Positions 32,049 through 43,400 of a stretch of 64,000 nt of DNA are shown here, one piece after another. The stretch's first letter is position 1. Every line of letters starts with the position of its first letter. The notes under the pieces were generated by a model. It was not told the DNA's origin. It was given only the letters and a program-made list of their open reading frames with translations, and ran no database searches. Where the stretch lies: assembly GCF_963576675.1 (NCBI RefSeq), contig NC_088911.1, positions 92,595,256-92,659,255 on the forward strand, in the 5' to 3' direction. Position numbers and translations under genes: made by a program. The stretch comes from Euphorbia lathyris. Taxonomy: Eukaryota; Streptophyta; Magnoliopsida; Malpighiales; Euphorbiaceae.

Positions 32049-33361
32049 GCAGACTGACTTGACTTTCCTGCAGGGTCAGTTTCATCGAACTCGATATGGA
32101 CAGACTCTTCTACGATTTGAGTTTGTTTATTGAACACCCTATATGCTTTACTGTTAGTTGAGTACCCTAGAAAGATCGCTTCGTCAGATTTAGAGTCAAA
32201 TTTGGCAAGGTTGTCTTTCGTATTGAGTATAAAGCATTTACAACCAAAAGCACGAAAGTATCCAATATTGGGCTTTCGTCCTTTCCAAAGTTCGTAGGGG
32301 GTTTTCTTAAGAATAGGTCTAATTAAAGCCCTATTGAGTATATAGCATGCTGTGTTGACAGCTTCACCCCAGAAATACTTTGGAAGCCTATTCTCACTCA
32401 GCATTGTCCTAGCTATTTCAACTAATGTTCTGTTCTTCCTTTCAACTACCCCATTTTGTTGAGGAGTTCTAGGAGTAGAAAAATTGTGGTCAATGCCGTT
32501 GACTTCACAGAATTCATCAAACTGTTGGTTTTTGAATTCTCTGCCATTATCACTAGGGATGTGAGCTAATTTTAAATCTTTGTCATTTTTAAGTTTTCTG
32601 ATCAGTGTTGAAAACGTCTCAAAAGCTTCATCCTTGCTACTCAGCAAGAGAACCCAAGTGTACCGAGAGAAATCGTCTACAATGACTAAAGAAAATTTCT
32701 TACCGCCCAAGCTGAGTGGTTGGACAGGTTCGAAAAGATCCAAATGTAGTAATTCTAATGGACATTTGGTTGAGACAATATTTTTACTTTGAAAAGACTT
32801 TTTGGTTTGTTTACCTTGCTGACAAGTATTACATAATTGATCTTTCTCGATTTTAAGTTTGGGCAAGCTCACAACTAATTGCTTTCTTGCTAATTTGGCA
32901 AGGAGGTTCATGCTTACATGACCAAGTCTCCTATGCCATAGCCAGGAGTTATCCTCCTTTGACACTAAGCATATGTTTTTCGAAAAATTATTTTCTAAAC
33001 TCAACATGTATACATTATCAACACGAGGGGCAGTTAAAATCAAATCGTTTGTTTTTCCCTCGAGTATCCGACACTCAGTGGCATCAAATACAACCTTTCT
33101 ACCGCTGTCACACAGCTGAGCTACACTCAATAGGTTATATTTGAGACCCCTGACTAAGGAGACTGGCTCAATAGTAGGGTTACCTCTGATAGTACTTGAA
33201 CTTACTATCTTACCCTTCTTGTTGTCTCCGAAGCTTACACTTCCACATTGTTTACGCTCAAGTGTGATGAATTGAGTTTCATCACCGGTCATATGCCTCG
33301 AGCATGCGCTGTCAATATACCAAAGCTTTGACTTTTCCACGCACCTCAGGCTCACCTGCAT
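32049..33361 (-). pseudogene. Copia-1 pol: protease and integrase
   Basis: About 437 codons, in the same frame as gag upstream. Protease active-site block WYIDSACSRHMTG (DSA where many elements have DSG). GAG-pre-integrase and zinc finger HRRLGH...CNTCQQGK. Integrase DDE residues at LHLDLF, IPSDNGREF and NGVVERKNR, followed by KTPYELWKGRKP and the FLGYS motif. It ends in the acidic linker where Athila-2 is inserted (TSD 32049-32053); residues beyond 32048 in the open frame belong to the gypsy LTR. The stop upstream (TAG about 33368) separates it from gag. Confidence 0.95.
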
Positions 33362-33367
33362 TTTTAA

Positions 33368-33709
33368 CTATTCATCTTTAGGTACCCAATTCTTTTTTGG
33401 TCCTCGTTGGTTAGCATAAACAGGTGACACATCATGCTTTAATTTGTGACGACATACATTTATGGTGTGGCCATATTTACCACAATAGTCACAAAAGATT
33501 ACCCTTTGAGGGTGTTTCCTCTTTTGGTCAGCATGATGGTGCTGAGCATTACCCTGCTGAGTGTACTGTCGATGCTGACCAGTACCTTGATACTCAGCAT
33601 TGGAATAGAACCTTTTCTTAGCCGATGTACTCAGTTGGTTCTGTATATTTGTGATGTCCTTTCTCAGTTTCTTTGAATCTGACTGGACTTCTGAGACAAA
33701 ACCATGCAT
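33368..33709 (-). pseudogene. Copia-1 gag C-terminus with second zinc knuckle
   Basis: Same frame as neighbours on both sides. Has a coiled-coil-like start, a His/Gln-rich stretch and the knuckle CDYCGKYGHTINVC (CX2CX4HX4C). Bounded by in-frame stops near 33776 and 33368, both TAG. Confidence 0.88.
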
Positions 33710-33775
33710 GATTTTCAGATTTTCATCTTGCCTGGTGTTGTCTTGGAGAAGATGTCGGAGGTCACTTAGCTTGAC

Positions 33776-34459
33776 CTATTCGATCTCATCACATCGCCTA
33801 CTGAGTGCCTTAATTTTCTTGTTACACTTTTTAGTCAGTGTATATAGATCACTCAGGGCGTTGACCATTTCATTTCTAAGCAAGAGAAGAGATGTTACCT
33901 CATTGGAGTGGTCCTCTTGGTCAGTGTCATCTGAGAGGTCAGCTTGCTCAGATTGGCATAGGTCAGCAGCTTCGTCAGCCATGAAACATATGTTTGCCGA
34001 CTCATTGGCATCAGCTTTTGATGAGGTTGACTCATCACTATCGCTCCACGTTGCCACCATAGCTTTTCTGCTACCTTTCTTATCTTTCTTCAATGTGGGG
34101 CAGCTTGATTTAATATGCCCAGTTTGATGACATTCAAAGCATGTGACAAGCTTCGAGCTGTCGTTCTTGTATTTGCTGTCGCTGGGCTCAGCTTTGTATT
34201 TGTCGTTTCTTCTGAAAGACCTCTTGCTGTTCTTGTCGTTCTTTCTGAACAACTTCTTCATCTTTCTTGTGAACATGGCCATCTCCTCATCATCTGATGA
34301 GTCAGCTTCTATTGAGTCAGCTTTCATGACAAGTGATTTTTGTTTCTTGTCTTCTGACTTCTCTTTAGCTTCAAAGTTTTTCATGGAGATCTCATGGGTC
34401 AGCAGAGATCCGATCAGCTCATCATATTTGTATGTGGTCAAGTCCTGAGCTTCTTCCAC
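33776..34459 (-). pseudogene. Copia-1 gag middle part with first zinc knuckle
   Basis: Begins with AQDLTTYKYDELIGSLLTHE, the usual end of the gag helical domain, then a Lys/Asp-rich segment, CFECHQTGHIKSSC (CX2CX4HX4C) and an acidic Ser-rich tail with a helical end. In frame with the gag N-terminus across a TAA at 34475-34477. Confidence 0.9.
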
Positions 34460-34474
34460 AGCTGTCTTTTTAGC

Positions 34475-35059
34475 TTACCAGCTCTTGGGTAGACTTCTCA
34501 AGATTTTCTTCACCTGCTCTTCTTCTGTGAAGATCTTGCCGATTCGTTTAAGCTCATTTATGATATTTGTGAACCTTGAGTTCATCTCCAAGATGTCTTC
34601 ATTCTCATTCATCTCGAACAGCTCGTATAATCGCATGTGTTGGTTCACCTTTGACTTCTTGACCTTGCTGGTACCTTCATAGGTCACTTCCAGCTTCTTC
34701 CATATTTCCTGTGCTGACTCACAACCTAAAAGTTTGTTGTACTCTGCAGCATCTAACGCACAGTGAAGCATATTGATAGCCGAAGCATTATTTTGCAGTT
34801 TTCTAAGGTCATCCTCTAACCACTCAGTTTCACTCTTAACAACTTTTTCGTTGTCTACTGTTTTGTAAGGCACATATAGGCCTTGAACTATTGCAAGCCA
34901 CGCACTCATGTTTGTAGCTTGAATAAAGTTTTTCATCCTGTTCTTCCAAAATGTATAATTTGATCCGAAGAATAAGGGAGGCCGACTAATAGATAATCCC
35001 TCAGGGAGTATCTGTGTTGTTTGATTTCCTAGAAGGAAATGAGTGTTGTTCTCAGCCAT
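34475..35059 (-). pseudogene. Copia-1 gag N-terminus (UBN2-type capsid)
   Basis: ATG 35059 lies 50 bp downstream of the PBS. Typical copia gag: PPLFFGSNYTFWKNRM, AWLAIVQG, NNASAINMLHCAL, AQEIWKKLEVTYEGT, VNQHMRLYELFEM, FTNIINELKRIGK and RSLPKSW, then a TAA where the family usually has a Glu codon. One nonsense change, frame otherwise kept. Confidence 0.93.
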
Positions 35060-35109
35060 TTGTAGGGATCAGCTCAAGATAGTTTTATCTTTGAGTAGTG
35101 AGCTACTGA

Positions 35110-35121
35110 GCTCTGATACCA
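35110..35121 (-). other. Primer binding site of Copia-1, initiator tRNA-Met
   Basis: Minus-strand TGGTATCAGAGC two bases from the LTR, the standard plant copia primer site. Confidence 0.92.
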
Positions 35122-35123
35122 CT

Positions 35124-36581
35124 TGTTGGTCCCGTGTAATTAGTTCCAAGGGAGGGTTAGGAACTAATGTAACTTTTTTGCTTAATAATGCTGACTTAAT
35201 CAATTCTATAAATTACTTAACTCAGTTTTGGTCAGCAAGGCCGAGAGAGATTTAAGACAGCTTTAGTCAGAGGCTGACTAGAACCGTTTTACTTGCGAGT
35301 TGGGAATTAACACTTAGGTCAGCTTCCAACTCAGCACTCTAATTACTCAGTGTCAGCTTATACAATTTATATCCTGAGTAATTTAAGCAAGCAACACATA
35401 CATAGATATATTGAGAGAAAGGGTTAGAAATTACTCAGCAGATTTGTCCTGGTTCGGCCTCACTGCCTACGTCCAGTCCCCAGAATACTTCCAGGCTTTT
35501 TCAATCCAATACTGAGCTCTTTAAAGGTAGAGCACAACCCGTTTACAAGGCAGTTGAATATGCAAGAGTACCTTCCTCTATTCGTCTACTCAACCCCTAC
35601 TGAGCGTTATAACCAAACACTCGATTTTCTCTACCGCTGAGTACTAAAAACCGAGTACTCAGCACCACTCTCTCAATTTTTACAATTGATATAAACTTGT
35701 TCTTTCTAGATGAAGAACACTTTAGATGAATACAAATTCAATCTAGCTTTTACACAGAGATAGAGATTTGGTGTAAGATTTTCTTTTCTTGTTTGAATGT
35801 GCTTTGTATGTATGCTCTTTTCTTTTTGTACTTCGGCAAAGGATCCAAGTGAAGCACTTGTCCTTTTATAGTGAATTCCTGATGCGGCAATCATTTGAAT
35901 CTGGAAGTATCCGTTGAATTCAAACGGCTCCTTGCGTCATTCACTGGTCGGCATACAGATTTTGCAGGCCAATCCTGTCGTCTGAAATTAGCAGGCGTCA
36001 GGCTTGTCTTCTTCCGCCAATTTCGTCTTTTAGCTAACGGCCAGTTGACCCATGCATCTCAAAACTGTCTCCGTGCGTAATTCCAAAGCTTCTGTATTGG
36101 TGCAGACAGTTGTCGGATCTTGTCATTTTGCAAACGGATCATTCACGATGTCCTGACGAGCACTCAGCTTGACTTTATTGACATTGCCTTTGTTCTTTGT
36201 CTCTGGCGAGGCTGAGTCATATACTACTCAGCTTCTTCGGTCAGCTTCGTCTTCAAGCGTTTGTTCTGAAGAAGACTTTCCTTTTATGATGCTGAGTTGT
36301 GTTCTACTCAACTTGTGCGGTCAGCTTCGTCTTCAAGCGTTTGTTCTGAAGAAGACTTTTCTTTTATGATGCTGAGTTGTGTTCTACTCAGCTTGTGCTG
36401 TGGTTCATGCTAACTTCGTCCTGTCTTACTTTTTATTTCTGTACTCATGTATAATTATACTCAACATTGAACAAACACATTAGTACAATTAAATCAAAGC
36501 ACATAAATTTAATTGTCTTAATCATGGATTAACTTAAATAATTTTGTCAAATCAAAATCATGTTGGAAAGGTGTTTCAACA
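35124..36581 (-). repeat. 5' LTR of Copia-1
   Basis: 1458 bp, TATA box TATAAAAGGA at 35861-35870 (minus). About 2% different by eye from the 3' LTR plus small indels. Followed by CACCC (36582-36586). Confidence 0.95.
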
Positions 36582-36586
36582 CACCC

Positions 36587-37323
36587 CAGCCCCTCTGAAG
36601 CACCCTTCCCAACATGCATCATCACCTTCTTCGAAAGTCCCTTTCAGCTATAGTAACCTTCGTCGCTGAAAAAATAACAGCACGAGAGCCATCTAGAACG
36701 ATGGTGGTCGAAGGGGTGGGATCCTGAGGCACTTCCTAGGACAAAAAAGGAACATATTAATTTTTTTTGAGCCTGATGAAACACCTCCTCTGTAAGATCT
36801 AAGTAAGGTTGGATACCAAAAGAGCTTATGCGTGGAGCATTGAGAGCCTTCGGATATAGTGGGCACGTGGAAGACTGAGAGCCTTTAGATCCAAAAGACT
36901 TCCATGAACCGTTTTCATAAAGAAAAATCCTCCTGGTAGACAGATGGAAACCGTCCAAAAGACGTCTCTTAGAAGAAGACTCCTTCTAAAAGAGACTTCT
37001 CCTAATAGAAGAATGATTCGTAGAAGAAGAAGGATTCGGCGCAACACTATAAAGAGACAGGTATAGTAAACCCTAAAGGTACATTAATATCACAAATGTT
37101 CGACTTCCTTCAACCCTTCAGACTTTTGCTTACTTAGACATCAGAGCAAGTTCGTCGGACTCTAACCCCTCTATAAATGTATGTTCTTTCTTGTATAGGT
37201 ACCTCGGAGAATGGCACGAAGGATGCTTGAGAAAGAAAGTTAACATCCATCATAGAATTAGTATATTATAAATGAGTATCTATACATAATTAAGCCCATA
37301 TCCATAAATTAAATTAAATTAAA
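36587..37323. other. Unassigned region, with Tat-LTR-like fragment at about 37029-37210
   Basis: The minus-strand open frames at 36644-36958 and 36826-37047 do not resemble a family I know and stay unassigned. 37100-37190 has ACTTAGACATCAGAGCAAG and GTCGGACTC, the wording of the LTR fragment at 50920-51000, so a piece of Tat-type LTR probably lies here. Confidence 0.4.
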
Positions 37324-38527
37324 GGGATAAGATATCAAAATAGGTCTAAGGTTTTTGGGGAAGTATCAATTTAGGCTCCACGTTCAAAATAGCACTAATA
37401 TAGGCTTAACGTTTACAACATAACATCAATTTCAGCTTAACGTTTACGACATAGCATCAATTTAAGAATTACTAACAGAACGTGACATGTCATCTGTTAA
37501 GTCTGCCAACTCAGCGTCATGTCACATAAGGTACCAAAATAGGCCTAAGGTTTGTAGAAAGTATCAATTTACGTCTCACGTACAAAATAGCACCAATATA
37601 GGCTTAACGTTTACAAAATAATACGAATTTAAGCTTAACGTTTACAAAATATATCCAATTTAAGCTAAACATTACAATTAATCATATTATATTCTTTTCC
37701 TATTAACTTTATACAGGAATATTCACATGAACCTTAATGACCAAGTGAATTTGGTCATTCACCGTTAGATCTAGGCTTATTAAATCTAAGCCGCAAGATG
37801 CTTTGAATCTCCACCTTAAGATTCTAATAAACTTAGATCTAATGGTGAATGAGCAAATATTGTATGGTCATTAAGGTCTATGTTATCAAAACCGTAACTT
37901 TATATGTTATCTTTTTTATGTAGTTCTATTTTCTTATTTATGATAATACAATTAATTAGTATCATTGCCCATTAAAACCTTATATTTGTTTTTCATCAAT
38001 GATTCAATGACTTCTAAATTCCATGGGCTCATGTAATATATGCAAACTAAAAGTAATTGAATATTCACAAAATTTCGAACACTAGTTAAAATGATATTGA
38101 TATATGACCATATTGGCACACAAAATATCAATTGTCAACTGACAACTCATCCAAAATGTTACAATACATCCACACAAAATCAAAGTGCCTAATATCAGTT
38201 CCTTAATTTCTACCATGCTAGAAAAATAAAAATATCTTTTTGACACAGCTTAAATTGGATATATTTTGTACGTGAGGTCTAAATTGATACTTTCTATAAA
38301 TCTTAGGCCTATTTTGGTACCTTATGTGACGTGGCGCTGAGTTGGCAGACTTAACGGATGTCGTGTCACGTTCTGTTAGTAATTCCTAAATTGATGCTAT
38401 GTTGTAAATGTTAGGTCTAAATTGATGTTATGTTGTAAACGTTAAGCATATATTAGTGTTATTTTGAATGTGGAGCCTAAACTGGTACTTCCCAAAAATC
38501 CTTAGACCTATTTTGATACCTTATCCC
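37324..38527. mobile_element. MULE-like non-autonomous element with long TIRs
   Basis: Terminal inverted repeats of roughly 300 bp starting GGGATAAGrTATCAAAATAG and a perfect 9-bp duplication TAAATTAAA (37315-37323, 38528-38536), the Mutator hallmark. The arms contain several inexact repeats of AATATAGGCTTAACGTTTAC. No transposase; the middle (37680-38215) is plain AT-rich sequence. Confidence 0.92.
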
Positions 38528-38570
38528 TAAATTAAATCAATTATCAAACTAATATAGTATAACTTATAGT

Positions 38571-39330
38571 CAATGGCGGAGCCAGCCCATGGATCGGGGG
38601 GCGCTCCTGTCCCCTTCAGCCGCGCGCTACGCTCTTGAGTAAAATATGTTCGGTATTCGATAGCGCCTCCTAATTTTAGTATATTAAGGTGTGTTTGTAG
38701 TATTATTTCACTAATTTAAGATGGTTGGGTTGGTTAAAAGACACCTTTTGTTGTAAAATGCCATTGGTTCAAGCCCATTGAATCTCGTTTTTTGGCAACG
38801 ACAAATATTTAGGAGTCTTACTTTAGAAAATCAGTGTTGAACATGTAGAATATTAAATATGTTTACGTTTTTCACGTTGGACACTTTTAATTTTTTAGTC
38901 ATCACACCAAAACGAATAGAACCCTTCAACCTCATTTTTTTGCTTTTATTTACCTAATTGATTTTTTTCCTATAACTCTTTTAAACTATTTTTTTTGTCC
39001 AAATAGAATTTTTAAGAAATTAATATTGGATTTATAAAACATTAAATCTATCTACTTTTTTTAGGCTTAACACTTATAATTTTTTTAGCATTCAACACAC
39101 CAAAACGATAAAAATTTTAGAAGTCTTACTTCAGGAAATCAGCGTTGAGCATATAGAAAATTCACGTTGTACACTTTTAATTTTTTTAGTCACCACACCA
39201 AAGCGAAACAGTTTTATCATGTTGGAAGTCAAACAAAATTTATCCACCCCTAACGGACTGGATTTTTAAAAAATACCACAAACTACATAACTAAAATTAG
39301 CCCCAAATATGAAATCATGGATCCGTCACT
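38571..39330. mobile_element. TIR element with GGCGGAGCCA / GTGACGGATCCA ends
   Basis: Ends AATGGCGGAGCCA and (reverse complement) AGTGACGGATCCA are inverted repeats; flanks ACTTATAGT and ACTCATAGT agree at 8 of 9. A related, rearranged copy lies at 54178-54870. GGTTCAAGCCC (38769-38779) resembles a pol III B box. No coding sequence. Confidence 0.65.
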
Positions 39331-39776
39331 ACTCATAGTTACTATATTATACATCCAAACCCCGTATTATGGATTTTAATCTAACAATAGGTTATCAAAG
39401 TAAGAAGGTTTCTGAAAAAAAAATGTTTGAAGAAGATTTAGAGGGTGCTTGTTTTAGCTTTTCGGAAGAGGGTTTAGCGTTTCACTCCAAACCGCAAGGA
39501 AAATATCGTTTGGTTAGGTTTATATAACCGCATCGTTTAACATTTTTTCTGAAATCTGCAACGTTTTGGAGCTTTTCATAAACAGCTGTTTGTAGTTATT
39601 TGTTATTGGCAAAATTATCCTTTTTATTTCCACAAAATATGTTTATTCTTTAACATTATTTATATTTCTACAAAATAATTACCGGAAAAACAATGTTTTG
39701 TTGCGTTCAATGAATTTTTTATTTTGTATATAGATTACTTTTATTAATTTGTGTAACACTTTTTTTATTTTATAAT

Positions 39777-41137
39777 AGGATAATGTGCAAAATACCTCTA
39801 ACATTTATAGCTAGGAGCAATTTTACATTTAACGTCTAAAATGGTGCAATTATACTCCTAATGTTGGCAGCCAAAATCAATTTTACCCCTAACATTGACA
39901 AGTTGTGTCAATTTGAGAAATAATTTATCAAACTGCCTTCTTGGTGATGAATATTGTTATATACACTTCACATGTATACCATTTTATCATCGTTAGTAAC
40001 AGATCACAAACATATAACTTAGACATGAATTTTTTTTTAAGAAAGTAAAAAAAAATATTGTCTTTTGTACGAGTTGGACAAAAAAAAATTCAAATATTTC
40101 GCTGAATTTATAAATATTAATTTTTAATTTTATTATTAAATCACAAAAAATATGAAATCTCTTTTTTAAAACTACTGACATGTGCAATTGGTGTAGAACA
40201 AGAAATAAAATATCTATGTTTTCTAATAATATTTGAAATCGACCCAACTTGTCAATGTTTGGTAGGGGTGGACAAATAAACCGATCAAACCGGTAACCGA
40301 ACCGTAAACCGGCAATCCAAACCGAAAAAATCGGTTAACCGAACCGGCGGTTTCAGTTTAGGGTTGAAAAATAAAATAGTTTCGGTTTCGGTTTCGATTC
40401 AAAATATTAAAAAACCGATGGTTTTCGGTTAACCGAAACATTTACATATATTTATATATTTTTTATGTTATATATTATATCAAACAAAAACCCTAAATCT
40501 AACATGATATATATATATATATAATAGAGTAAAATAAACTCTTTGGAATGTGAAAAACACCCCCAAGTTCTCTTTTTTCACTTTTTGGGTGCCTCTGTTT
40601 GTAGTCCGGCGAAACTTCCTCCTTGTTTGGATTTTCTTTTTTTCCTAATTGTTTTTACAGAGAAATGGGTTTCCACTTCTAATCATGCATTTGTTTTGGA
40701 GGGATTTTCACTTATTTAACGAAATTGATTTAATAATTAAATCAAGTGACTAGTTTAGTTGATGGTTTTTTTTTTAAATGTGAACTTATGGTTAACCATT
40801 AATTTTGATTAATCATTTTAACCATTTTGAAAACACAATGTTTAAATAGTTAAAAACCGATAACCGAAAGACCTAACCGAAAATATTGGTTAACCATTAA
40901 TACGGTTAACCGACGTTAATGGACCGGTTTCGGTTTTAATATATTAAAAACCGATAGTTTCGATTCGGTTAATAAAATAATCTAATGGACCGGTCAACCG
41001 AACCGTGCCCACCCCTAATGTTTGGGGTAATATTGCTCTTAGTTGTCAGCGATATGGGTAAAGTTGCACCATTTTAGATATTAAGAGTAAAATTATTACT
41101 AGTTGTAAACATTATGGGCATTTTTCACATTTTTCCT
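39777..41137 (+). mobile_element. MULE-like element nested in composite MITE copy 1
   Basis: Ends AGGATAATGTGCAAAATACC and, inverted, AGGAAAAATGTGAAAAATGC. Perfect 9-bp duplication TTTTATAAT at 39768-39776 and 41138-41146. Same family as 53005-53339 and 42306-43400. Interrupted by the hAT-like element at 40263-41017. Confidence 0.9.
40263..41017. mobile_element. hAT-like element TAGGGGTGGGC family, nested third level
   Basis: Ends TAGGGGTGGACAAATAAACC and, inverted, TAGGGGTGGGCACGGTTCGG; perfect 8-bp duplication ATGTTTGG (40255-40262, 41018-41025). The arms are built of CGGTTAACCG-type words. 755 bp, no ORF. Confidence 0.92.
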
Positions 41138-41468
41138 TTTTATAATTTCATCGTTGATTAATTTAAAACATGTCCATTTTAGACATTTTAAATCCGAACA
41201 GCAGCAGTTCAATATAATTTTACCAAACACTAGTAATTAAACAGTTAACAGTTTACTGCAACTGCAAACAGCTAACAGCTTACTGCAACTGCAAACAGCT
41301 AACACCAACCGCAACAGCTATTAGCTAACAGCTGAACCAAACGGCCCTATTCTCTTCCAAATTTACAAAAAATCTTCTTCGAACATTAATTTTTTTTACC
41401 AAAACATTAATGGATAGTATTTAGTTTTGGAGAAAATAAAAGTAGAGTATGTATGTATGCACTTACTA

Positions 41469-41788
41469 AGGTGTTGTTTGATAAAACTGAAAATTAAGTG
41501 CTGAAAAAATAAGTACTGAATTTTAAGTGATAAATATTATAAGTGCTGAAAGTATTAATAATGCAACTGTTTGATAAATATTAAAAATAAGTGCTGAATA
41601 TAAAAATATTAGTTATAATTTTTAACTTAAAATGTTAAGTTAAATATTTTAACTTATCAAAATAAGTGAATTTTAACTTAACTGACTAATTTAAGTGACG
41701 TAGAAATAATCATTATCAAACACACTTAAATTAAATAAGTATTTAATACTTTAATTTAAGTGATAAATGGTGTTATCGAACAAGACCT
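41469..41788. mobile_element. Small MITE, AGGTGTTGTTTGATAA ends
   Basis: AGGTGTTGTTTGATAA and the inverted AGGTCTTGTTCGATAA bound 320 bp rich in AAGTGCTGAA and its complement. The duplications are unclear (ACTTACTA versus AACTTTAC). Confidence 0.65.
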
Positions 41789-41989
41789 AACTTTACATCT
41801 AAAAAAGAAGAAGATTGAAATTGACAAGCACTAAAACATGTTGTCTTATATCGAAATGAAATTAGATTTGGAAGTGGACACATATATAAAAATATTTTGA
41901 CTTAAACAGCTACAAAATTAAAATATAAAATTCAACGAAGGAAAAGACAATATAATATACATAGATTTTGACTAAAAGAGTGAGTACTG

Positions 41990-42190
41990 AGTAGGGGAGG
42001 TGGTGGTGAGGAGGCGGTGGAGGAAGAGAAGGAGAAGGAGAAGGCGTCGGGATATAAAGAAAAGAGAGTATGACTTTCGTAAAATGTCAACGGAGTGGGG
42101 TCCACACGGCGTGCAGGCGTGGGAAGACAGTTGGGTCCCGCCGAAGCCCCTTCTCTCCCCCCTCAAAGTCAGAGCCATGAAAGTGACTTA
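41990..42190. other. GC-rich, low-repeat island, possible promoter/5' region
   Basis: A purine-rich (GGA)n-like stretch (42000-42050) is followed by GGGTCCACACGGCGTGCAGG and GTTGGGTCCCGCCGAAGCCC. It matches no transposon family here. A minus-strand open frame (42178-41972, MALTLRGERRG) is unrecognised. It could be the edge of a host promoter or CpG island; no gene body is visible on either side. Confidence 0.35.
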
Positions 42191-42305
42191 AATCTTGTAA
42201 TCACTTGTCCACACGTACTTATCCCACTCATAATCATAATCTTCTTCTTTTTCATTTCTTCCATCTTAACCAATTTTCGGACACCAAAAGATTTCTAATA
42301 TTCTT

Positions 42306-43400
42306 GGATAAAGTTGAAAAATACCCCTACCATTTCCATTCAAATACAATTTTATTCCTATTATTTTAATATAATTTTATCCATAATAATGATAGGTAAG
42401 AACAATTTTATTCCTTATATTGATAAGTTGTGTCAATTTCAGATATTATTATAAAATATTGATATTTTGTTTTTTTATTCTACACCAATTGTATATCAAT
42501 TCATTTATAAAAAAGATTTCATAATTGGTGTGATTTAATAATAGAATTTGAGATTAATATTTATAAATTCGATGAAATTTTTTTAATTTTTTTTTATCCA
42601 AATCGTACAATAGACACTATATTTTTTAGTTTTTTCACGTATGTTATTAATGAGTGATAAAATGACTCATATGCAAAGTGTAGATAACTATATTCATGAC
42701 TTATAGATAGGGATGAACAGAACCAAACCGAAAACCCAAAGACCAAAAAAACTGAACCAAATCGAACCATATTATATTTTGGTTTGGTTCGGTTCTAATT
42801 ATTAAGCTAGTTTGGTGTTTGGTTTGGTTTGGTCCGATCCAAAACCGAACAAAATCAAACCGAAATACAATATGTACTACTTTTAGTTTTAAGGTTTTAA
42901 ATTAATTAACTAATTATATACAGAAAAGAAAAAACAATTAAACATGTTTTTTTTTTCTCTCAACTAATTATATATACAAAAGAAAAACTGATTATATGAT
43001 TATTGTTTTTATATAATTGTTTAGTTAGTGAAGACACGAATAGTTGTAGGTCTCTAGTGCTTTGTTTGGTCCAAACATGAACCAAACTGGACCGGATCGA
43101 CATAATTCGGTTCGATCCAGACCAAACCGAATTATAGTTTGGTTTGGTCCTAAAAAATAGAGGTAATTTGATTCAGTCCAGTTCGGTTTAGTTCGGTTTT
43201 TGGACCGAACCGAACCATGCTCACCCCTACCTATAGAAGACAATTTGATAAATTATTTCTCAAATTGATACAACTTAACAACGTTACGAGTAAAATTGCT
43301 ATTGACTGCCAATGTTAGGGATAAAATTGCACCATTTTAGACATTAAAAGTAAAATTGCACCTGATTGTAAACGTTGATGGTATTTTTGCACCTTATCCC
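42306..43400. mobile_element. MULE-like element, second copy of the GGATAAGGTGCAAAAATACC family
   Basis: Left end GGATAAAGTTGAAAAATACC, right end inverted GGATAAGGTGCAAAAATACC; flanks AATATTCTT and AATATTTTA agree at 7 of 9. Internal sequence matches 39777-41137 outside the nested elements. Carries a hAT-like insertion at 42708-43229. Confidence 0.82.
42708..43229. mobile_element. hAT-like element nested in the MULE-like copy
   Basis: Ends TAGGGATGAACAGAACC and inverted TAGGGGTGAGCATGGTTCGG; flanks CTTATAGA / CCTATAGA agree at 7 of 8. Rich in GGTTCGGTTTGG words. Related to 40263-41017 but inserted at a different site. Confidence 0.87.

Larger units (their letters stand above)
16894..36581 (-). 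mobile_element. Copia-1: SIRE-like Ty1/copia retrotransposon with two nested insertions
   Basis: LTRs TGTTGAAA...GGGACCAACA (minus sense) flanked by a perfect CACCC duplication (16889-16893, 36582-36586). Minus-strand order: LTR (35124-36581), iMet PBS, gag, protease, integrase, RT, RNase H, long accessory ORF, PPT, LTR (16894-19792). Removing the solo LTR (17893-19290 plus one TSD copy) and the gag-only gypsy (25703-32048 plus one TSD copy) leaves about 11.9 kb, the size expected for the SIRE/Maximus lineage, which also has a long ORF after pol. Multiple stops and frameshifts make it inactive. Confidence 0.95.
39442..41348 (+). mobile_element. Composite MITE, copy 1 (outer TIR element)
   Basis: Outer ends AGGGTGCTTGTTTTAGCTTT and, inverted, AGGGCCGTTTGGTTCAGC; subterminal words AACAGCTGTT and GCAACTGCAAACAGCTAACA repeat near the right end, as in hAT-like MITEs. 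A clear TSD was not found. Holds a MULE-like element at 39777-41137, which itself holds a hAT-like element. Two related copies lie at 52690-54160. Confidence 0.75.

Noticed and set aside
16742..37047. A host gene split by Copia-1 (16742-16893 joined to 36587-37047)
   Set aside because: Open frames exist after joining, but stops occur in the best one and no protein family is recognised; too weak to call.
39442..41348. Target-site duplication for the outer composite MITE
   Set aside because: Flanks AGATTTAG and ATTCTCTT do not match; the outer TSD could not be established for any of the three copies.
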